A stretch of DNA of 64,000 nt from Lentiprolixibacter aurantiacus (lineage in GTDB: Bacteria > Bacteroidota > Bacteroidia > Flavobacteriales > Flavobacteriaceae). Under the pieces are notes generated by a model, which worked only from the letters and a program-made list of their open reading frames with translations, ran no database searches and was not told the origin of the DNA. The stretch covers positions 124,001 through 188,000 of the forward strand of contig NZ_JAPFQP010000002.1 in NCBI RefSeq assembly GCF_026241225.1, written 5' to 3'. Numbering within the stretch: the stretch's first letter is position 1; the number at the start of each line of letters is the position of its first letter. This document shows, piece by piece, positions 26,765 to 36,197 of this stretch. The translations under genes and the position numbers were made by a program.

Positions 26765-28689
26765 TTGACTAGCTTTTGAATAAGAACCTCGGCAAGGGCG
26801 AACACCAAGGCAAAAATAACAAACCATTTCCAAAGCTCATTTACCCGACCTTCTTTTTCAAGACTGGCGATGAACTCCGGCATATTTTCCAGTAGCTCGA
26901 AGGAAGAGGGTAAATCAGGTTTGGAATATATGAGAACACTCTCCTCACGAGGATAGTTAAAGCTTAGGGGCATTATCTCTTCCTCACCGGAAATTGCCAT
27001 GTAATTCCCGTCTTTTCTGGGGTCCCCAACCAGAGTTAATGTTGTTTTGTTGGCATACTTTTTCTGAAGTGGGATGAACTCATAGGCGTTACCCCTCAGT
27101 TTAATAATCTCATCTGCATTAGCAACCCAGGGAATATCGGTGGTTATTAATTCGGACAGGTTCTGATATAAAGCCGGAGTCTTCAGGCTGTTCCAGGCAA
27201 TGGAATAGAATGTGGGAACAACCAGGGAGTTATTTACGAAAGTCCCGTTCCCTATGGACAGGGGAGACGTAAACAGATAACGGCCATTATCGCCCAGAAG
27301 GAAGGGTTTGCTATTCTGGAAGCCAAGAATTTGTGGAGCAGAGCCCTTTATGCTGTAATGTGAACTAGCCATGGGGTAATCGAAGTTGGTCACACGTTTT
27401 TCGAATACATCCCTGTATAAGGGATGATCAAATTCAATATCCGTTATATTGAGACTTCCAGGAACCACTGAGTCCAACTGTGGAAGGCCTAATTTGGAAA
27501 GCAGTCTGTTATAAGCGCCTGGCTCAATGCTACTGCCCGGGATTACCACCACACTCCCGCCGTTTTCAACAAAAACCTGGATAGCATTTTCCAGGGCTGT
27601 GCTAATATCTCTTAGTTCATCCAGTACGATTAAGCTGCTGAGGGCAAGTTCACTGTAATTTACCTCGGTTACCGGGATGTAGGAGAAATCAAACTCATCC
27701 GCTACGTAAATGCGATCCAGGTAATTATTGGCATTCTGGCCAATAACCATTATCCTGGTTTTGCTACGTGGTGGAATTGAAAAGTACAGCACATTGTCAT
27801 AAGCAAGTCCGGCATCCAATATTTCAATCCTCCCGTTAGTGATTTCTTCCGCAGGCAGGGTGAAGATAAGCTCACTGCTTTCAGTTCCTTCAAATGAAGC
27901 TGCTGATTTCGCAATTAGTGTTTCTCCATTAAAAAGGGATACGGGAACACTTTCAACTTCTGCTGAATTTGTTTTTAAAAAAACAACCAGTTCAATCTGA
28001 TCTGATCCTGTGCCGGCAATATAAGCGCTGTCCAGTGCTATGTTTGTCCATTCATCCGGGGTTAGGGATACCAGTCTGCTGCTGATGCCGTTTATGGGTT
28101 CAATAGTCTGCTCAGGGATGAATCTGTTTTGCAGATCAGAAAGAAGGATCAGGTTCGTCGACTGATGCATATCTGAAGCAAGCATCTCCCCTGCCTTAAA
28201 AAGGATATCCTGCAAATCCAGCTGTTTATAGGTGGGTTCAATGTTGAGTAGCTCGTTCTGGATGTTTTTTATCCGGGCCTTTTTGAAAGTTTTATCGTTG
28301 GTAAACAGGGTAAACTCCTTTGATTCCGGAATACCCTGTACCAATTCCTGAATGGCGTATTCCAAAAGAGACTGATCTCCGTTTCGCAGCTGCAGACTGA
28401 AGGAATTGTCCAGATATATCAGGGTTTCTCGATTCTCGCCAATCTGTTGTTGGGCTCGGTAAGGTCCGGCAAATGCAGTTATAAGCATGGCGAGCAGGAA
28501 TAGCCTTGAGAACAGCAGGAGCCACTTCTTTAGTGTACGTGTTTTGCTAGACTGTGCAGTTACCTTTTTTAAGAGGCGAACATTGGTGAAAGACGTTTTC
28601 CGGAACCGTCTTAGCTGGATAAAGTGGACAATTATAGGGATCAGGAGAAGAAAGAGCGCCCAAAAGATTTCCGGATATTTAAACTGCAT
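26761..28689 (-). CDS. BatA-domain membrane protein with vWA-like region
   Basis: 642-residue inner-membrane protein. It opens with the BatA N-terminal domain: helix one (about 8-25), the motif L-R-R-F-R-K-T-S-F-T-N-V-R-L-L-K, and helix two (57-77). A von Willebrand-type region follows with a MIDAS-like D-x-S-x-S at L-D-N-S-F-S. A long periplasmic or cytoplasmic middle part and a single C-terminal helix (about 617-636) complete it. Such proteins resemble BatA/BatB aerotolerance proteins but are not part of a moxR-bat cluster here. It is the first gene of the operon, behind a TATATTTG element. Confidence 0.85.
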   Translation of the reverse strand: MQFKYPEIFWALFLLLIPIIVHFIQLRRFRKTSFTNVRLLKKVTAQSSKTRTLKKWLLLFSRLFLLAMLITAFAGPYRAQQQIGENRETLIYLDNSFSLQLRNGDQSLLEYAIQELVQGIPESKEFTLFTNDKTFKKARIKNIQNELLNIEPTYKQLDLQDILFKAGEMLASDMHQSTNLILLSDLQNRFIPEQTIEPINGISSRLVSLTPDEWTNIALDSAYIAGTGSDQIELVVFLKTNSAEVESVPVSLFNGETLIAKSAASFEGTESSELIFTLPAEEITNGRIEILDAGLAYDNVLYFSIPPRSKTRIMVIGQNANNYLDRIYVADEFDFSYIPVTEVNYSELALSSLIVLDELRDISTALENAIQVFVENGGSVVVIPGSSIEPGAYNRLLSKLGLPQLDSVVPGSLNITDIEFDHPLYRDVFEKRVTNFDYPMASSHYSIKGSAPQILGFQNSKPFLLGDNGRYLFTSPLSIGNGTFVNNSLVVPTFYSIAWNSLKTPALYQNLSELITTDIPWVANADEIIKLRGNAYEFIPLQKKYANKTTLTLVGDPRKDGNYMAISGEEEIMPLSFNYPREESVLIYSKPDLPSSFELLENMPEFIASLEKEGRVNELWKWFVIFALVFALAEVLIQKLVK

Positions 28690-28706
28690 TCCTGATCTTG
28701 ATTGAA

Positions 28707-28714
28707 CAAATATA
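28707..28714 (-). promoter_or_regulatory. Putative -7 element of the BatA-dihydroorotase-like operon
   Basis: Reads TATATTTG on the minus strand, 18 bases before the ATG at 28689. A TTTG lies upstream but at a longer spacing than usual. Confidence 0.4.
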
Positions 28715-28778
28715 GGAAGTAGTCTCCTATTATTATTGCTATTGGCACAAATTTAGCAGTGGATTCCCCATCCGGTTA

Positions 28779-29840
28779 TCAGCAGAAAAAGAAGGAATCA
28801 CCAGGTTTATCCAATCCCAGTGCACTTAGGTATGCCCTGATCTCTTCCTGAGCCCTTTCGTTGGCCACACTGATTACGCTTTGGGGGTTATGCATTGCAG
28901 CCAGATCCTTATAATGCACGAGAGGAATACCATAAATGCTTTTCCCAATTTTCTGGGGGTTGTCACAAAGCCAGGTGAAATTTATTTGCCTTTGTTTTAA
29001 GGACCTTGCCAGGTTTTTACCTTTAAATCCAGCACCCCAGATGACAAGTGGCCTGTTGGTGTCAAAATCCAGCTTCAGGAAATAGTACAGTTTAATATCA
29101 AGAAAATAGTTCTGGGCATAGTGTTCACTCGTACGTGAAGTGCGGGTGTCATAATCCCTCCACAGGTGCAAAATATCCCCGCAGGGCAAACATTTCAAGC
29201 CTTGCTCATAAAATCGAAATGTGAGGTCGTAATCTTCCGGGTACCGGTCCGAATTAAATGCACCGCAGGCGTCGAGATCTTTTCTCAATACCATCCAGCA
29301 GGGAGAGGGAATCACGCATTCCTTGTAGATTTCACTGAAATTAATCCCATTTTGGGTGAGTCTGTTGATCCAGCGTTCATAACGCGCATAACCATCGCTG
29401 ATACCTCTTTCAGAAAAGTATTTAACTTGTCCAACTGAAAGATGTGCGGGACCATTTTCTATAAGGCTGTAGAGCAAGGCTGAGATTTTATCCTTTACCA
29501 TAATATCATCCGAGTCCATTCGGGTAATATAGTCTCCGCGGCTATTAGCATAGGCAGTCCTCAGCGCTGGAATAATGCCTTTGCCCTTGTTCTCCATCAA
29601 TACTATTCTGCTATCACGAACAGTGTAATCCTTTACAATCTCCGAACTGCTGTCTGAGGAATGGTCATTAACAGCGAGGAGCTCCCAGTGGGAATAGCTC
29701 TGGTTTTGGATAGAATCCAGGCATTCCCTCAGGTACTTTTCTGTATTCCTGAAAGGCATGAGTATACTAACCAGGGGATTTGAAGCTCCTGCTGATCCCT
29801 CGCTATTTTTGGTATTCTTTTGCTCAAAAGGATCTTCCAT
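28779..29840 (-). CDS. GT2-family glycosyltransferase fused to a Rossmann-like C-terminal domain
   Basis: 353 residues. The N-terminal 250 residues are a GT-A glycosyltransferase: VSILMPFRNTEKYLRECLDS, V-N-D-H-S-S-D-S-S, and the metal-binding R-M-D-S-D-D. From about residue 265 a separate domain begins with L-V-I-W-G-A-G-F-K-G-K-N-L-A, a nucleotide-binding-like glycine loop, then LCDNPQKIGKSIYGIPLV. That second part resembles the N-terminal domains of sugar-modifying enzymes such as PglD. No membrane helix is visible. It is the last of three genes (S10 peptidase, SGNH hydrolase, GT2) and probably acts on a surface glycan. Confidence 0.82.
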   Translation of the reverse strand: MEDPFEQKNTKNSEGSAGASNPLVSILMPFRNTEKYLRECLDSIQNQSYSHWELLAVNDHSSDSSSEIVKDYTVRDSRIVLMENKGKGIIPALRTAYANSRGDYITRMDSDDIMVKDKISALLYSLIENGPAHLSVGQVKYFSERGISDGYARYERWINRLTQNGINFSEIYKECVIPSPCWMVLRKDLDACGAFNSDRYPEDYDLTFRFYEQGLKCLPCGDILHLWRDYDTRTSRTSEHYAQNYFLDIKLYYFLKLDFDTNRPLVIWGAGFKGKNLARSLKQRQINFTWLCDNPQKIGKSIYGIPLVHYKDLAAMHNPQSVISVANERAQEEIRAYLSALGLDKPGDSFFFC

Positions 29841-29872
29841 TCAGGTTGCTTGTTGCCACAGGAAATTTACTC

Positions 29873-30622
29873 CTATTCCTTTATAAGGGCTTCCTTTATC
29901 GCCTGTTCCGTCAGGGGAGCCATTATCTTGTATCCGGCTTTATTAGGATGTACCCCGTCTTCACCCAGTTCTTTTCTAAGTCCATTATTCCCGTCGTTCA
30001 TTGCTGCAAAATAATCGAGGTATACAAAACCCTTTCTTTCTGAATAGGCCTTAATCATGGAGTTTAGTTTAGGAATTTTCCTGTTTGGTTCAAGACCTGG
30101 TCGCCAGCTATAATCTGCGGCGGGTAGTACAGATGCGAGGACAACCTTGATTCCATTAGTTTCGGCCATTTCGGACATGGAAATGATGTTCGCCATTATG
30201 TCTTCCAGGCTTATAGGGCCGTTATTCTGGGCTATGTCGTTTGTACCGGCAAGTATGACAACAACAGCAGGTTGCAGGGAAATGACATCCTGCCGGAATC
30301 GAATAAGCATCTGGGAGGTTGTCTGACCTCCTATACCACGATTTACATAAGGTTTGCCCCTGAAGAATTCCGGGTAGTGGCTGAGCCAGCCAATAGTAAT
30401 GGAATTGCCCATGAAAACAACACGTTTTTCTCCTTCAACTGGAGGTGCAAGCAGTGCGTTGGCCTCTTTGAAATGACTGAGGCCAGCCCAGTCCTGTGCC
30501 ATTGTGTCATTGGTTTTAAATAAGCCCATGAGTAAAAACAGTAAAAGGCAGTTCAATTGACTTTTCCATGGCAGATTCAAAGAATACAAAGTTAAGTTAT
30601 CAATAACGGGCACTTTTACCAT
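29873..30622 (-). CDS. SGNH/GDSL hydrolase, exported
   Basis: 249 residues from the ATG at 30622, overlapping the upstream S10 gene by 23 bases. A longer start at 30661 or an internal TTG nearer the hydrophobic segment are also possible, so the start is uncertain. A hydrophobic stretch (LNCLLLFLLMGLF, about 23-35) followed by T-M-A-Q indicates export. The SGNH blocks are clear: G-N-S-I-T with nucleophile Ser74, GGQTTSQM, LAGTNDI, and DGVHPN with the Asp-His pair. It is probably an esterase acting on acetylated glycans or lipids in the periplasm. Confidence 0.85.
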   Translation of the reverse strand: MVKVPVIDNLTLYSLNLPWKSQLNCLLLFLLMGLFKTNDTMAQDWAGLSHFKEANALLAPPVEGEKRVVFMGNSITIGWLSHYPEFFRGKPYVNRGIGGQTTSQMLIRFRQDVISLQPAVVVILAGTNDIAQNNGPISLEDIMANIISMSEMAETNGIKVVLASVLPAADYSWRPGLEPNRKIPKLNSMIKAYSERKGFVYLDYFAAMNDGNNGLRKELGEDGVHPNKAGYKIMAPLTEQAIKEALIKE

Positions 30623-32093
30623 TGGCAAGAGTCCTTTTAATAAAGGTGCGGATGTCTTCATTTGCCTGCTTCAGATCTTCACGTCTCAGGTACATCATAT
30701 GGCCGCTTCGGTATCCCTTAAACTCAAATCGATCTTTCATCCGACCACTGGGATCTATCTGCCACATGGTGTATTTGGCATTAAAGTAGGTGGTAGCACC
30801 ATCGTAATAACCCGATTGGATCAGGACGTTGAGGTAGGGATTCTGGGCCATGGCCTGCCTTAAATTGTCCCGGGTATTGTCGTCCTTATTGTCCCATGGC
30901 CTTACCGGTCCAAACATGTTGTACTTTATGTCCGTCCTGAACTTCAATACCTCCTGCAGGTAATAATTGATAGCTGGTGTGAAGCTGTGCAGCCATGAGG
31001 TGATCTCGGAATTATAATCCGGGCTGTTACCCGCAAGTTGTTTATCTATCCCCAGGTACCTGCTGTCCAGTCGGCCAACAGTATACCCCCCGCGGTCCCT
31101 CAGCAGGGCCTTCCAAAAGTAGGAGGTGGGTACATCGAGGTTGTGATCCAGTATTTCCTTCTGGGAAAGTCCGGAATAGTAGGCCATTTTTTCCGCTACT
31201 TCAAGCCTTTCTTCCTTGCCGATAAAGCCACCTTTGGCAATGGCAGGTATCAGGGTGTTGATGGTGTAGTCTTCTGATTCAGGTAAAATTTCCAGCAGGT
31301 CTTTTTGTTGCAGTGCATCAGGTAACGCTTTCTGGTGCCAGGCAGCAGCCGTGTAATAGGGGAGATTCAGGGCGCTGCTAACAGGTCCTCCCACGCGAAT
31401 AACTTTATAATCTGCCGGACTCACCATAATAACCCCGTTCAGGTACATCCACTGCTGGTTTTGAAGAGCGAGTGAAAGTCCCATAACCCGCGTGCCACCA
31501 TAGCTTTCTCCTATGATGTACTTGGGAGAACGCCAGCGGTTATGCCGGGTTACAAATGTGTTCAGCCATTCTGCCAGGTATTTTATATCTGCATTGATTC
31601 CAAAGAACTTGGAGCGGTCTACTTCCTTGCCTGTTTCGGGAATGGTTCTGCTGTACCCGGTATTGGCTGGGTTTACGTAAACAATATCGGTAACATCCAG
31701 CACAGAATAAGGATTTTCCCTTACCCCATAGGGCTGTACAGGATAACCCTCATCATCTATTTTCAAAATCCTCGGGCCCGTGTAGGCCAGGTGCATCCAT
31801 ACTGAACCGGATCCGGGGCCCCCGTTAAAAGAGATCAAAAGAGGTCTGGACCCCCTGTCTTTTATACCATTTCTGGTATAATAAGTATAATGCAGGGAGG
31901 CAATTGGCTTTCCGTTTTCATCCCAAACAGGCTGGGTCCCGGTTTCTGCCGTGTAATTAAAACTAGCTCCATTGATGGTAACGCTGTGTTGTGTGGTCAC
32001 AGTTGTATCTAAAGGTAGTTTCCTTTCCTGGGCGCTTAAAGAACAATAAAGCATGAAATAAATCAGCAGTGCTAAAGGGTATTTGATTTTCAT
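30600..32093 (-). CDS. Serine carboxypeptidase-like S10 peptidase, exported
   Basis: 497 residues with a signal peptide ending near L-S-A-Q (residues 19-22). The oxyanion loop is N-G-G-P-G-S (90-95), the nucleophile Ser197 lies in G-E-S-Y-G-G, with Asp431 in SGYYDGAT and His465 in YRSGHMMYL. S10 enzymes release C-terminal residues, mostly at acidic pH; the family is common in Bacteroidota. It is the first gene of a probable three-gene operon with SGNH hydrolase and GT2, and is divergent from the Gfo/Idh/MocA gene. Confidence 0.92.
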   Translation of the reverse strand: MKIKYPLALLIYFMLYCSLSAQERKLPLDTTVTTQHSVTINGASFNYTAETGTQPVWDENGKPIASLHYTYYTRNGIKDRGSRPLLISFNGGPGSGSVWMHLAYTGPRILKIDDEGYPVQPYGVRENPYSVLDVTDIVYVNPANTGYSRTIPETGKEVDRSKFFGINADIKYLAEWLNTFVTRHNRWRSPKYIIGESYGGTRVMGLSLALQNQQWMYLNGVIMVSPADYKVIRVGGPVSSALNLPYYTAAAWHQKALPDALQQKDLLEILPESEDYTINTLIPAIAKGGFIGKEERLEVAEKMAYYSGLSQKEILDHNLDVPTSYFWKALLRDRGGYTVGRLDSRYLGIDKQLAGNSPDYNSEITSWLHSFTPAINYYLQEVLKFRTDIKYNMFGPVRPWDNKDDNTRDNLRQAMAQNPYLNVLIQSGYYDGATTYFNAKYTMWQIDPSGRMKDRFEFKGYRSGHMMYLRREDLKQANEDIRTFIKRTLANGKSARY

Positions 32094-32220
32094 GTATCAG
32101 AATTTAGTCAGCTTCTAAAATAGACATTTTCAATGAGAGTCAATTTTTGAACCGGGACAAAACACGGCTGTATTTTGAGAATTATGTACCTTTAAAAGAA
32201 GGAGTACAAATTAGTCCAAA

Positions 32221-33339
32221 ATGAGAAGAAGAACATTTAATCAGACGGTAGCAAGGGGGGTTGGAGGAGTTGCACTGATGAGCACCCTGCCACTTGCCTG
32301 CTCCATGGGGAGTAAGGAAGAAAAAAAGCTTGGAATAGCACTTGTTGGATTAGGTAGCTACAGTACTTACCAGCTGGCCCCTGCGCTACAGGACACACAA
32401 CACTGTTACCTGGCGGGAATTGTAACCGGAACCCCAGCCAAGGAGGTTAGTTGGGCCAAAAAATATAATATCCCCCGGAAGAATATTTACAATTATCAGA
32501 ATTTCGACTCCATTGCTGATAATAAAGATATTGATGTTGTGTACGTTGTACTTCCGAACAGCATGCATGCAGAGTTTTCCATACGCGCAGCCCGGGCGGG
32601 CAAACATGTCATTTGCGAAAAGCCTATGGCCATAAACGTCCAGGAGTGCGATGAAATTATTAAGGCCTGCAGGGACGCAGGGGTAAAGCTGAGCATGGGC
32701 TATCGCCTGCACTCCGAACCCTATACGCAACAGGTCAAGTCTTATATTGAGGAAGGCACATTTGGCCAGCCGTTGTTTGTTACAGCCGAAGCAGCTTACG
32801 TTTCCAGGGGCAATCCGGATCAGTGGAGGCTCGATATCAAGCGTTCGGGAGGGGGAGCTCTTATGAATATGGGGGTCTATTCCATACAGAGTGCGATTTA
32901 CGGCTGTGGGATGAATCCGGTTTCGGTTAGCGCCCAGGAATTCAGTACACGCCCCGAATATTTTAAGGAAACTGATGAAACCATAACGGCGCAATTTGAA
33001 TTTCCTAACGGTACCGTTGGACAGATCATGACTTCGCATAATGCCAGTGCCAATAGGTTGTATGTATCCTGCAGCAAAGGTTGGATGGAATTACAACCGG
33101 CAAATAATTATGGTCCTTTGCGTGGAAAAACATCAAGCGGGCCTATATCCTTTCCCCATGAAAGTCAGCAAAAACTCCAGATGGACGATTTCAGCAGGCA
33201 TATACTGGAAGGAGCACCCAATCTGGCACCAGGTGAAATGGGTAAGCGGGATATGATTATCGTTCAAGCCATCTATGCCTCCATAGCGGCTGGCGGCAAA
33301 AAGCAAAAACTGGACCTGGGAACCATGGGACTGGTATAA
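32221..33339 (+). CDS. Tat-exported Gfo/Idh/MocA-family oxidoreductase
   Basis: 372-residue NAD(P)-dependent sugar oxidoreductase. The N-terminus MRRRTFNQTVARGVGG is a twin-arginine signal, and a lipobox-like L-A-C with Cys27 follows, so a folded, cofactor-loaded lipoprotein is expected. The Rossmann loop is ALVGLGSYS (about 40-48) and the conserved C-E-K-P stands near residue 138. The second domain has GGGALMNMGVYSI. Substrate is unknown, probably a sugar or sugar derivative. It resembles glucose-fructose oxidoreductase in layout. It is divergent from the S10 gene and appears monocistronic. Confidence 0.87.
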   Translation: MRRRTFNQTVARGVGGVALMSTLPLACSMGSKEEKKLGIALVGLGSYSTYQLAPALQDTQHCYLAGIVTGTPAKEVSWAKKYNIPRKNIYNYQNFDSIADNKDIDVVYVVLPNSMHAEFSIRAARAGKHVICEKPMAINVQECDEIIKACRDAGVKLSMGYRLHSEPYTQQVKSYIEEGTFGQPLFVTAEAAYVSRGNPDQWRLDIKRSGGGALMNMGVYSIQSAIYGCGMNPVSVSAQEFSTRPEYFKETDETITAQFEFPNGTVGQIMTSHNASANRLYVSCSKGWMELQPANNYGPLRGKTSSGPISFPHESQQKLQMDDFSRHILEGAPNLAPGEMGKRDMIIVQAIYASIAAGGKKQKLDLGTMGLV

Positions 33340-33349
33340 CCGGATGGGT

Positions 33350-33745
33350 TTATACTTTATGGGGGTTAGAGGTCTGGACCTCATGGTCATGGAGCAACCA
33401 GTACTCTGCTATTTTAACTGAATCAAAAATGCGCATATTGGCAGCCCTGTTTGTTGCAACCTGTTCCAGGAACTGCTCCTCTTCCTTTCCTTTCCAAACC
33501 AGGGCAAGTTTAACCTTATCCCTTAATACCTCGGCTATGATCTCCCCAAGGAAAAACAATTCTATGGTTGGCAGTTCTGTGTATGAAACCGGAATGAGAT
33601 CTACGAGCACACGGTATACCTGGGCCGATTGGCATTTGCGAAGTATGACCTTGGGATATTTTATAAAATCCCAGTAATCATAAATCCCATCAATAGACAT
33701 AACAAGGAATTGCACCTTGTTCTTAAATGCATATGTGCTATTCAT
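33350..33745 (-). CDS. SpoIIAA-like (STAS-fold) protein of unknown function
   Basis: 131 residues, no signal or membrane helix. The fold pattern, with a first strand VQFLVMSIDGIYDYWDF, a conserved VLVDLIPV strand and an internal KLALVWKG strand, fits the SpoIIAA-like/STAS family. The C-terminal part ending RIFDSVKIAEYWLL is typical of this group. Members often bind ligands or act in regulation, but none is characterised in this branch. It is convergent with the oxidoreductase gene, 10 bases apart. Confidence 0.55.
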   Translation of the reverse strand: MNSTYAFKNKVQFLVMSIDGIYDYWDFIKYPKVILRKCQSAQVYRVLVDLIPVSYTELPTIELFFLGEIIAEVLRDKVKLALVWKGKEEEQFLEQVATNRAANMRIFDSVKIAEYWLLHDHEVQTSNPHKV

Positions 33746-33956
33746 TCCTATTCTATGTTTTATAAGAATGTTTGTCTATGTAATGGTCAGGTTGTTATAA
33801 ACTTGTGTGTAGATAAAAATAATAAATCAAATCGCGATAATATTATTAAATATGTTAAAATACTATCAATAATACATCATTAATTTAAAAAAGATAAATA
33901 AAATACATATATACAGGGAATTTAGTATAAACCTGTTAATATATCAGAATTCGGTT
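33746..33956. other. AT-rich intergenic stretch
   Basis: 211 bases that are strongly AT-rich compared with the surrounding genes, between the TIGR02757 stop and the SpoIIAA-like start, both on the minus strand. I saw no coding frame, strong hairpin or repeat. It must hold the promoter of the SpoIIAA-like gene. Confidence 0.5.
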
Positions 33957-34721
33957 TTAAAACTTTTCAAATACACCCAAGCCGAAAAGCGCAAAATCGT
34001 ATTTGACGGGATCTTCCGGGTCCAATTTTCGGAGGTTTAGATCTAATTCCAGCACTGCCCTGGCATCATTCTGCTTTCTCTTTAGCAGGCCAAGTTTTCG
34101 GGCAACATTACCAGAATGCACGTCCAGAGGGCAAGACAGAGCGGCTGGAGATATGCCTTTCCAAAGCCCAAAGTCCACCTCCTGTGGGTCTTTCCTGACC
34201 ATCCACCTGAGGAACATATTGATGCGTTTGGCCGCCGAACCTCTGGCGGGGTCGGAGATGTGTTTGGTGGTCCTTAAGGGGTGTTTGAGTTCAAAAAAGT
34301 GCCCCTTGAATGCGGTAATGGCCGACTGCAGGCTGTTTTTTTCCGCATAACGGGTAAAGACACCTTCCAGCCCATTATGGTTGCTGTACAGGTGTCTAAG
34401 CGCTGTAACAAAAAAGGCCAGGTCTGTACCATTAAAAGTGCGGTGTACGAACGAGTCCAAGGATTTGAGATCATTTTCTGTATGCCCCATGACAAAGTCA
34501 TGTGGCGCGAGATCTATCAGCTCCGTAATTTGCCTGGCATTTTTGATAATACTCTTTCGGTTTCCCCAGGCAATTGTTGCGGTGAGAAACCCACTGATCT
34601 CAATATCTTCTTTTTTATCAAAACGATGCGGAATACATATCGGGTCTGTCTCAAGAAATTCCGGGGTATTGTACTGCACTACCTTGGCGTCCAGAAAATC
34701 TTTGAGTTCTTGCCTGGTCAT
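33957..34721 (-). CDS. TIGR02757-family protein (DUF2400)
   Basis: 254 residues of the TIGR02757/DUF2400 family, widespread in Bacteroidota and without assigned function. Recognisable positions are PICIPHRF near residue 26, A-T-I-A-W-G-N-R-K-S, SDPARGSAAKRINMFLRWMVR and C-P-L-D-V-H-S-G-N-V-A-R. The last segments are distantly reminiscent of the HhH glycosylase fold, but no catalytic motif is evident. It lies 17 bases downstream of the LolD-like ATPase gene, so the two are probably cotranscribed. Confidence 0.82.
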   Translation of the reverse strand: MTRQELKDFLDAKVVQYNTPEFLETDPICIPHRFDKKEDIEISGFLTATIAWGNRKSIIKNARQITELIDLAPHDFVMGHTENDLKSLDSFVHRTFNGTDLAFFVTALRHLYSNHNGLEGVFTRYAEKNSLQSAITAFKGHFFELKHPLRTTKHISDPARGSAAKRINMFLRWMVRKDPQEVDFGLWKGISPAALSCPLDVHSGNVARKLGLLKRKQNDARAVLELDLNLRKLDPEDPVKYDFALFGLGVFEKF

Positions 34722-34738
34722 TGGTGTTTTCAGCGGAG

Positions 34739-35401
34739 TTACTGGATTATCTGACCATCTACCATGGTTAGCTTACGGTCGGCCATTTCAGCAAGTTCTT
34801 CATTGTGCGTTACAATCACGAACGTCTGGCCCATTTCATCCCGTAACTGAAAGAACAATTTGTGAAGCCGCTCGGCACTTTCGGAATCCAGGTTGCCGCT
34901 GGGTTCATCTGCCAGGATTACCGAAGGTTGATTGATAAGTGCTCTGGCTACTGCCACCCGCTGCTGTTCCCCTCCGGATAGTTCCTGAGGCTTGTGATGT
35001 ATCCGTTTCTCCAACCCCAAATACCCCAGGAGTTCCAGGCCTCTTTTTTCGGCCTCAGACTTCGCAGTACCTTTTATGTAGGCGGGAATACAAACATTCT
35101 CAAGGGCAGTAAATTCGGGAAGCAACTGATGGAACTGAAAGATAAAACCGATATGCTCGTTTCGGAAACGAGCCAGGTTCCTCCCGTTTAAAGCATTTAT
35201 ATCCGTATCGTTTATCAGTAGTTCACTTTCTTTTCTGTTCGACTGAATATCCAGGGTGCCCAGAATTTGGAGCAGGGTGGTCTTTCCTGCACCTGAGGCC
35301 CCGACTACCGATACAATTTCACCTTTGGCAATATCGAGATCCACTCCTTTCAATACCTGAAGGGATCCGAATGATTTCTTAATATTCCTTGCTTTAATCA
35401 T
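34739..35401 (-). CDS. ABC transporter ATP-binding protein (LolD-like)
   Basis: 220-residue ATPase of the LolD/MacB-type group that drives transport from the inner membrane outward. Walker A is G-A-S-G-A-G-K-T-T (34-42), signature L-S-G-G-E-Q (141-146), Walker B VILADEP (161-167), and H-loop His199. LolD works with LolC/LolE to extract lipoproteins, but the permease genes are not next to it here, so the partner is unknown. It heads a unit with the TIGR02757 gene. Confidence 0.9.
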   Translation of the reverse strand: MIKARNIKKSFGSLQVLKGVDLDIAKGEIVSVVGASGAGKTTLLQILGTLDIQSNRKESELLINDTDINALNGRNLARFRNEHIGFIFQFHQLLPEFTALENVCIPAYIKGTAKSEAEKRGLELLGYLGLEKRIHHKPQELSGGEQQRVAVARALINQPSVILADEPSGNLDSESAERLHKLFFQLRDEMGQTFVIVTHNEELAEMADRKLTMVDGQIIQ

Positions 35402-35561
35402 GAAGGTTTACCTGCTGATCTAATGAGTGGGTACGCAAAAATAGTAATATGATAGAATAATACATCAGCCACTGCCTAAAATGAAAGAGAATATCTGTGT
35501 CGGTTTTTCCATATAAAGAACTAACTTAGTAGTATCTGCCAATTTGTTCATACAAAATAAA

Positions 35562-36161
35562 ATGCCATACAGAAGCCTGGAAGAATACAACATTGAAATA
35601 ACCAATGAAGTAAAAGATCGTTATTCTCATATAATCAGTGAGATAGGAGAGGACGTGAATAGAGAAGGCCTGGTGAAGACACCGGAACGTGCAGCCAAGG
35701 CTATGCTCTTTCTAACCCAGGGATATAAGCAGGATGCCGCTTCTGTTTTGAGAAGTGCCCTGTTCGAGGAATCCTACAATGAGATGGTCATAGTAAAAGA
35801 TATTGAATTGTATTCGCTTTGTGAACACCATATGCTGCCTTTTTTCGGGAAGGCACATATAGCATACATACCTAACGGACAGATCGTTGGCCTTAGCAAA
35901 CTACCCAGGGTTGTGGATATCTTTGCGCGTCGCCTTCAGGTGCAGGAGCGGCTCACTGAACAGATTCTCGATTGCATAAACGATGTGCTGAAGCCCAGCG
36001 GAGTAGCTGTTGTAATTGAGGCGGCCCATATGTGCATGATGATGCGGGGAGTCCAGAAACAAAATTCAGTTACTACTACTTCTGGTTTCCGGGGTTCTTT
36101 CCAGCAGCAGGAAACACGTAACGAATTCCTGAAGTTGATTAGCAGCGATTTATCCTCCTGA
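35562..36161 (+). CDS. folE: GTP cyclohydrolase I
   Basis: 199-residue enzyme that converts GTP to dihydroneopterin triphosphate, first step of folate synthesis. The ATG at 35562 is preferred to a TTG at 35544. The zinc ligands are Cys87 and His90 in [10 protein letters not shown] and Cys158 in [10 protein letters not shown]. The conserved [12 protein letters not shown] stretch (121-132) is typical. Full length. It is followed 36 bases later by a small membrane protein gene. Confidence 0.95.
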   Translation: MPYRSLEEYNIEITNEVKDRYSHIISEIGEDVNREGLVKTPERAAKAMLFLTQGYKQDAASVLRSALFEESYNEMVIVKDIELYSLCEHHMLPFFGKAHIAYIPNGQIVGLSKLPRVVDIFARRLQVQERLTEQILDCINDVLKPSGVAVVIEAAHMCMMMRGVQKQNSVTTTSGFRGSFQQQETRNEFLKLISSDLSS

Positions 36162-36197
36162 TTTACGCCCAATAACGGATCTTCACCGCTTCAAGCA

